In this document: positions 11,812-20,000 of the stretch, piece by piece | How the letters are laid out: each line of letters starts with the position of its first letter | Position numbering within the stretch: the first letter of the stretch is position 1 | Assembly: GCA_037179515.1 (NCBI GenBank) | Contig: JAXCGZ010009953.1 | Coordinates: 1-20,000 of the forward strand | Reading direction: 5' to 3' | DNA from: Halocaridina rubra | Lineage: Eukaryota; Arthropoda; Malacostraca; Decapoda; Atyidae | Length of the DNA: 20,000 bases | Program-made: the position numbers and the translations under genes | Notes under the pieces: generated by a model | The model's input: the letters and a program-made list of their open reading frames with translations, nothing else | What the model was told of the DNA's origin: nothing | Databases searched by the model: none

Positions 11812-12569
11812 GTAAGTTTACCTATCACATACATATAAATTTACATTGCATGCTGTTATTTAAAAAGCAAAGGGTGCTTTTTTAACAGTGCAGGGAGGGT
11901 TTACACAGTAAACGTAAAAATAATTGTAAAATACCTATGTACATGAGTATGTCATATAAATTTATGCTTGCATGCTGTTATTTATGAAGTAAAGGGTGGT
12001 TTATTAACAGTATAGGGAGGGTTTATACAGTTTATATGGTGTAAACATAAAAATAAATTAAAATATCTATGTACATATAGGCTGATCCTACTTCGCGATT
12101 TTCCTGTCTCGCGCCGGGTCCCGGAACTGAACCCTCGCGATAATGTAAGGAACACTGTACATATTAAAATTTCCAGTATTTTCATTATTTTATTGATAAA
12201 AAAAGTATTTCCTAGCCTAAGAATAATAAAAGAGCAAATAATATTAAAAAACAAAATTTAAACATGTAACTCACAGTATTGCACCATGTAAAATACTGTA
12301 CGATAGCGTTTTGGCATCTTGGAAAATGCAAAGGCTCGCACCTATGTGAGATAGTACATGGGATGCTATTGGCTGATGGGTGGGAGACGACGAATCAAAG
12401 AATTGTTTTCCTGTATGTTCTGTATCATGGGGTCTGGTTGGCTTTCTGATTGAAGCTTGTTTCTCCAAGCATCTTCCATTGTCTTGCCTTACCCGTTCAG
12501 TCTACACACATATGCGCCGTTCGCGTTGTGCTTGTGATTTTGTGAAACTTTTGTATTTCAACCCCTGCA

Positions 12570-12715
12570 ATGCCTCCCAAGCGTCCTTCATTTTCTAAGG
12601 CTTCTGGTAGTAAGCCTAAGCGGCAAAGGAAGATGTTGACCATAACAGAAAAGGTAAAACGTTTAGATATGCTGAAGGAAGGAAGAAGGTTCTCCGAAGT
12701 AGGCCGCCATTGGCT
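12570..12715 (+). pseudogene. N-terminal Tigger transposase fragment in element A
   Basis: An ATG in the same context as F and B (GCAATGCCTCCCAAGC) opens about 48 family-like codons (SKPKRQRKMLTITEKVKRLD, then LKEGRRFSEVGRH). After the GRH codons the frame enters non-family sequence and then the 3' subterminal repeat. The frame stays open to 12806, but the tail is an accidental fusion. The DNA-binding domain is incomplete and there is no DDE domain. Confidence 0.87.
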
Positions 12716-12963
12716 GTGGAGTATGTACACCTCATCGTCACCTCATTCACGGCAAGCTTACCTATCACGTTCATATAAATTTACGCTTCCTCGCTATTAT
12801 AAATAAAGTAAAGGGTGGTTTGTTAACAGTGCAGGGAGGGTTTATAAAGTAAAGGTAAAAATAAATGTAAATTACCTATGTATATATAGTGCTCCTACTT
12901 TGCCAATTTTCACCAATCGCGGCGGGTCCCGGAACCGAACCCCCGCGATAAACGAAGGAGCAC

Positions 12964-13076
<113 letters not shown>

Positions 13077-13179
13077 GTGTTGCCTCACTTATCGCAGTAG
13101 TTCAGTTCCGGGGCCCACCGCGAACCAGGAAATCCGCGAAGTAGGATCCGCCTATAAGTACATAGATATTTTAATATAT

Positions 13180-14310
13180 TTTTACGTTTACACTGTATAA
13201 ACCCTCCCTGCACTGTTAAAAAAACACCCTTTACATTATAAATAACAGCAAGCAACGTAAATTTTTATGAAAGTGAAAGATAAAATTACGGTGAATGAGG
13301 TGATAATGACGTGACATACATTCTCATTTACAATTACTTTTTCATTTACGTACTGTATAAACCCTCCGTGCAATGTTAAAAAAAACACCCTTAACATTAT
13401 AGATAATAGCAAGCAACGTAAATTTTTATGAAAGTGATAGGAAAACTTACCGTGAATGTGATGATGACGTGACATACATACTCATTTACAATTATTTTTT
13501 CGTTTACGTACTGTATAAACCCTCCCTGCACTGTTAAAAAAAACACCCTTTACATTATAAATAACAGCAAGCAACGTAAATTTTTATGAAAGTGATAGAT
13601 AAAATTACGGTGAATGAGGTGATAATGACGTGACATACATACTCATTTACAATTATTTTTTCATTTACGTACTGTATAAACCCTACCTGCACTGTTAAAA
13701 AAAATACCCTTAACATTATAGATAACAGCAAGCAACGTAAATTTTTATGAAAGTGATAGGAAAACTTACCGTGAATGTGATGATGACGTGACATACATAC
13801 TCATTTACAATTACTTTTTCGTTTACGTACTGTATAAACCCTCCCTGCACTGTTAAAAAACACCCTTTACGTTATAAATAACAGCAAGCAACGTAAATTT
13901 TTATGAAAGTGATAGATAAAATTACGGTGAATGAGGTGATAATGACGTGACATACATACTCATTTACAATTATTTTTTCATTTACGTACTGTATAAACCC
14001 TCCTGCACTGTTAAAAAAAACACCCTTAACATTATAGATAACAGCAAGCAACGTAAATTTTTATGAAAGTGATAGATAAAATTACGGTGAATGAGGTGAT
14101 AATGACGTGACATACATACTCATTTACAATTATTTTTTCGTTTACGTACTCCATAAACCCTCCCTGCACTATTAAAACAACACCATTTACACTATAAATA
14201 ACAGCAAGCAACGTAAATTTTTATGAAAGTGATAGATAAAATTACAGTGAATGAGGTGATAATGACATGACATACATTTGTACATGATAGGTAAACTTAC
14301 CGTGAATGAG
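13180..14310 (-). repeat. seven-copy 159 bp satellite in the 3' region of element F
   Basis: The anchor TACTGTATAA or a close variant lies at 13191, 13351, 13509, 13670, 13829, 13987 and 14147, a period of 158-161 bp. Units contain CCCTCCCTGCACTGTTAAAA and AGCAAGCAACGTAAATTTTT. Copies 1, 3 and 5-7 carry GATAAAATTACGGTGAATGA and copies 2 and 4 carry GAAAACTTACCGTGAATGTG, so the first part alternates as a dimer of about 320 bp. C and A have one unit and B has two. Open frames inside the units (for example 13236-13475) merely repeat with the satellite. Confidence 0.95.
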
Positions 14311-14365
14311 GTGATGATCATCATTCTCGACCGCGGAGGAAACTATTTCACAGCCAATAAAAGCT

Positions 14366-16136
14366 TTACGGCTGCATTTTGGGGGGGAAGAACATGGTAA
14401 TGGGGAGTTGCTGTTGTTGTTTCTTCATTTGTTGGAACATGGCATGGTAAGGAGTCATGGCATCGTCGAGAAAATTACAGAAGGTCACCGAACGAACCAT
14501 ATTTTCGTCATGTTCCTGCGAGAGTTGTTGGAGTGCTTTGTAATGTTCATACATGGCCGCCAAACATTCGAGTGTAAGGCCAGGTTCTTTAGTTGGTTCG
14601 TGCGATTCCTCAAGTTCTTCCTCTTCTTCGCTCGCTGATTTCGTCATTTCATCCAAGTCTTCATCACTCAAAGGCTGCGAGTGGCAGTCAATCAGTTCAT
14701 TGACATCTTCGGGAGTCATATCTTTAAAGCCTTCTCCTCCTAGCAATGCAGCCAACTTCACAGCTTTCGCAACTGCCGCCTTCTACACCTCGACAGGAGC
14801 AAATCCCTCGTAGTCGTGGATGATTTCGGGCCACAATTTCTTCCAGCTGGCATTGATTGTGGCCAACTTCATCTCTTTGATTGCTTTCTGAATATTTTTT
14901 AGGCATGTGGCAATCGTGTAATTACGCCAGTAAGTCTTCAATGAGAAGTCTTTGTCCGAATCCATGGAATCAACTAGGTTCGCCAGGGCATTTCGTGTGT
15001 ATAGGGCCTTGAACGCACGAATAACGCCTTGATCCATAGGTTGAATCAGTGACGTCGTATTCGGTGGCAGGAACTCAACTTGAACACCGTCATATTGGAG
15101 CTTGGTTGCGTGGCCACCAGCATTATCCATCAAAAGAAGGACTTCAAATTCAAGGCCTTTTTCCATAAGATAAAGTTTTACCTGAGGGATAAAGCATTGG
15201 TAAAACCAGTCCAATGTGAGGCTTTTCGTGATCCAGGCCTTCGGGTTATGCATCCAATACACTGGCAGCAGATTCTTATTCTTGTTCTTCAAAGCCCTAG
15301 GGTTCTTTGACTTGTAGATAAGCCCAGGCTTTAACATGAAGCCCGCAGCATTCCCGCACATGATGAGGGTAACGCGATCTTTGTGCGCTTTAAATCCCGG
15401 GGCTTTAGCTTCTTCCTTGAAGAGAAAAGTGCGAGATGGCATTCTCTTCCAAAATAACCCAGTCTCATCCATGTTGAAGACTTGCTCAGGAACATATTCC
15501 CCTTCGGCGATAATTTTCTTGAAGTCATTCTTGACTTAATTTTCTGCGGCAGCTGTATCTGCAAAGACAGCCTCGCCATAAACTGAAACGCTCTTTAGGC
15601 CATAGCGTTTTTGAAATCTGAAGAACCATCCCCTGCTAGCAACGAACGGTTGTATCCTCGATGGAGAATCGCTGGAGGGTCCTGGTTGTGGGTCATCGAT
15701 ATCTTCTTCTCTCCCCTCCTCTCCACGGTCGCCACTGTCGTCATCGGGTTCATTTGCAGCGAATGTCTCGTACAGCTTCTTCGCCTTTGTTTGTATGATA
15801 TTGGTGTCTAAGCTGATGTTTTTTTTTTCTGCATTCAGCAATCCACAGGGCCAAAGCAGCTTCCATGCGCACTACTGCCTTATTGCGGGGTGATACAAGC
15901 CTCTTCACCGATTTATTAAAAGAAATGCTCGCTGTTTTCCTGATCTTTGCCTCGTCCTTTTTTATGTAATGCACAGTAGATTCATTGAGGCCAAAATAGC
16001 GGCCGACATCCACAAACTTTTTTCCTTCTTTCAACATATCTAAGAGTTTCACTTTATCTACAATGGTTAACATTTTCCTTTGCCGCTTAGGCTCACTACA
16101 AGAAGCCTTAGAAGATGAAGGATGTTTGGGAGGCAT
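14366..16136 (-). pseudogene. Tigger (TIGD1-like) transposase, three lesions
   Basis: It begins at an ATG (16136) shared with A and B. In order it shows a basic leader, a CENP-B/psq-type helix-turn-helix (about residues 22-75; KVKLLDMLKEGKKFVDVGRY), a second CENP-B-type DNA-binding region (about 90-200, with GWFFRFQKRYGLKS and an acidic spacer), and a DDE domain. Catalytic aspartates lie at 15469-15467 (MDETGLFWKR), 15127-15125 (LLLMDNAGGH) and 15034-15032 (QPMDQGVIRAF), the last two 31 residues apart, as in pogo/Tigger enzymes. An acidic, glutamine-rich C terminus ends at 14366. The total is near 590 codons, close to TIGD1-like proteins. Lesions are a frameshift at a ten-A run (15828-15819), a TAA at 15538-15536 between AAEN and VKNDF, and a TAG at 14785-14783 after the DDE domain. 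The family cuts and pastes elements at TA sites in the nucleus. This copy is probably inactive. Confidence 0.93.
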
Positions 16137-16369
16137 TGCAAAGGTTTTAATATGCGAGTAAAAAAATCACAAGCAAAACGTATTAGTAAGCACAACGAGA
16201 ACGGCGCACACGAGAGTTAGACTGAGCGAGTGAGCTGGCACATTGGAAATTGGAGGGAAAAGCAAACTGCAATGAAAAAGCCAATCAGACCCCATGATAC
16301 AGAAAATATTGAAAAACAATTCTGTGATTCGTTGTCTCCCGACCCTTCAGCCAATAGCATTACATGAAC

Positions 16370-16900
16370 TATCTCACGTAGGTGAGAGCCTTTTCGTTTC
16401 CGAAACGTTGATAGCGGTATCGTATTTTACATGGTGAAATACTGTTAGTACTTTATGTTTTTTATTATTTTTTACTGTTTTATTATTCTTAGGCTAGGAA
16501 ATACTTGTTTTATCAATAAAATAATGAAAATTTTAATATTCACTAGGTCACATGGGTGAGATTCTTTTCGTTTTCCGAAACGTTGAAGCAGTATCGTATT
16601 TTACATGGTAAAAGTACTTTTAGTACTTTATATGTTTTTTTTTTATTATTTTTTACCGTTTTATTATTCTTAGGCTAGGAAATACTCGTTTTATCAGTAA
16701 AATATTGAAAATTTTAATATTCACTAGGTCACGTAGGTGAGAGCCTTTGCGTTTTCCGAAACACTGATACCGGTATCGTATTTTACGTGGTGCAATACTG
16801 TTTGCTATTTTTTGCTGTATTATTATTCTTAGGCTAAGAAATACGTTTTTTTATCAATAAAATCATGAAACTACTGGAAATATAAATATATATGCTAGCT
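16370..16900 (-). repeat. 5' subterminal repeats of element F, about 175 bp period
   Basis: Blocks with GTCACRTRGGTGAGA, then CGTTTTCCGAAACG, GTATCGTATTTTACATGG and TTATTATTCTTAGGCTAGG recur with the CG-rich motif at 16395, 16569 and 16750 (spacing 174 and 181). A fourth, diverged unit follows. The set is present again in the 1.06 kb duplicate at 17451, 17625 and 17805. Confidence 0.88.
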
Positions 16901-18320
16901 CATGTAGCTGTGACCCCAATACATTGTACGCTATCGGACACTGTTTTGCATGATGCAATACCCTGTACTGTGAGTTATACTGTACGTACGTATATCTAAA
17001 TTTATGTTTTTTACTATTTTTTTACTGTTTTATTATTCGTAGGTTGGGAAATAATTTTTTTTTTATCAATTAAATAATGAAATTTTTTTTTAAATTAAAA
17101 AAAATGAAAATACTGAAAAAAAAAAAATTTCAATATTTTAATATTTTTGCGTATACCCATAAAATAAAATAATAATTTATCCAAAAAAAAACCGCGATAG
17201 AGTGAGACCACGAACCAAGAAGCGCGATACAGTGGGGTAACACTGTATATATATATTAGGAATCCATATAGCCTCTAACTTGTCTTGGAGGAATCACATT
17301 GGAAATTGGAGGGAAAAGCAAACTGCAATGAAAAAGCCAATCAGACCCCATGATACAGAAAATATTGAAAAACAATTCTGTGATTCGTTGTCTCCCGACC
17401 CTTCAGCCAATAGCATTACATGAACTATCTCACGTAGGTGAGAGCCTTTTCGTTTCCGAAACGTTGATAGCGGTATCGTATTTTACATGGTGAAATACTG
17501 TTAGTACTTTATGTTTTTTATTATTTTTTACTGTTTTATTATTCTTAGGCTAGGAAATACTTGTTTTATCAATAAAATAATGAAAATTTTAATATTCACT
17601 AGGTCACATGGGTGAGATCCTTTTCGTTTTCCGAAACGTTGAAGCAGTATCGTATTTTACATGGTAAAAGTAGTTTTAGTACTTTATATGTTTTTTTTTA
17701 TTATTTTTTACCGTTTTATTATTCTTAGGCTAGGAAATACTCGTTTTATCAATAAAATATTGAAAATTTTAATATTCACTAGGTCACGTAGGTGAGAGCC
17801 TTTGCGTTTTCCGAAACACTGATACCGGTATCGTATTTTACGTGGTGCAATACTGTTTGCTATTTTTTGCTGTTTTATTATTCTTAGGCTAAGAAATACG
17901 TTTTTTTATCAATAAAATCATGAAACTACTGGAAATATAAATATATATTCTAGCTCACGTAGCTGTGACCCCAATACATTGTACGCTATCGGACACTGTT
18001 TCGCATGATGCAATACCCTGTACTGTGAGTTATACTGTACGTACGTACATCTAAATTTATGTTTTTTACTATTTTTTTACTGTTTTATTATTCGTAGGTT
18101 GGGAAATAATTTTTTTTTTATCAATTAAATAATGAAATTTTTTTTTTCAATTAAAAAAAAAAAAAAAATGAAAATACTGAAAAATTTTTTTTTTCAATAT
18201 TTTAATATTTTTGCGTATACCCATAAAATAAAATAATAATTTATCCAAAAAAAAAACGCGATAGAGTGAGACCACGAACCAAGAAGCGCGATACAGTGGG
18301 GTAACACTGTATATATATAT

Positions 18321-20000
<1,680 letters not shown>

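Larger units (their letters stand above)
10930..12157 (+). mobile_element. nested, internally deleted Tigger element B
   Basis: It starts CAGTGATCCTTCGCTGGATC and ends ...GTAAGGAACACTG, with TA immediately on each side (10928-10929 and 12158-12159), the expected TA target duplication of pogo/Tc1-mariner elements. The 1,228 bp carry a 5' region containing a repeat of about 197 bp, the first 28 codons of transposase (11728-11811) and two units of 3' subterminal repeat. It inserted into element A and so is younger than A. Confidence 0.9.

Noticed and set aside
11728..11830. True exon ending in B at AAG|GTAAGT
   Set aside because: GTAAGT is part of the 3' subterminal repeat that follows the deletion joint in this family, so a splice donor is not required.
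12271..12598. Open frames upstream of the transposase start in element A (12271-12468 minus, 12380-12598 plus)
   Set aside because: They cover the Tigger 5' untranslated region and transposase start; relatives in B, C and F do not keep these frames.
13236..13794. Two similar 79-codon minus-strand frames (MSRHHHIHGKFSY...)
   Set aside because: They repeat with the 159 bp satellite period and show no family features; the similarity is due to the tandem repeat.
13180..14310. CRISPR-like array
   Set aside because: The units are about 159 bp with no unique spacers between short repeats; the context is a eukaryotic transposon.
14408..15811. Plus-strand open frames (14408-14638, 14553-14813, 15080-15310, 15336-15539, 15611-15811)
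   Set aside because: They are antisense shadows of the minus-strand Tigger transposase.

Overview
This window looks like repeat-dominated nuclear DNA from an animal. There is no bacterial-style gene packing, operon, rRNA or CRISPR array. The content is an LTR retrotransposon remnant, several pogo/Tigger-type DNA transposons, a truncated non-LTR retrotransposon, a tRNA-like SINE head and six long (TA)n arrays. Tigger1-like (TIGD1-like) transposases, a jockey-like LINE tail and very heavy (TA)n load together recall decapod crustacean genomes such as shrimps and crabs. That assignment is an inference from general knowledge, not a database match.

Layout. 1-3684: 3' part of a decayed Ty3/gypsy element of the Mag / K02A2.6-like kind, running from the gag zinc knuckle through protease, RT, RNase H and integrase to a 3' LTR (3244-3684). 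3685-4976: low-copy-looking DNA with one candidate host exon on the minus strand (4060-4185), an (ATGT)n microsatellite and a tRNA-derived SINE head (4788-4858, minus). 4977-6188: a degenerate Tigger element (G) of a separate lineage. 6189-20000: an unbroken chain of DNA elements, with a (TA)n array at each junction. The order is (TA)n-1, element D, (TA)n-2, element E, (TA)n-3, element C, (TA)n-4, element A carrying nested element B, (TA)n-5, element F, a LINE fragment with its poly(A), (TA)n-6, and E', a second copy of E cut by the window end.

Element F holds the only near-complete gene, a minus-strand Tigger transposase (16136-14366) with its catalytic DDD residues in place. It carries three lesions: one frameshift at a ten-base homopolymer and two in-frame stops. 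Elements A, B and C are internally deleted relatives that keep only the first 28-48 codons; D keeps the Tigger-type ends but no transposase. If F or a close relative elsewhere were active, these would be natural non-autonomous partners.

Nearly every DNA element also contains its own tandem repeat with a period of about 160-200 bp: 159 bp x 7 in F, about 175 bp in the F 5' region, about 180 bp in D and E, 200 bp in E, about 174 bp in G and about 197 bp in B. The part of the F 5' region next to the LINE was later duplicated in tandem (about 1.06 kb) through a CACAT microhomology. No intact gene is visible. The most interesting structures are the transposon/(TA)n junction pattern and the growth of satellite-like repeats inside transposon ends.
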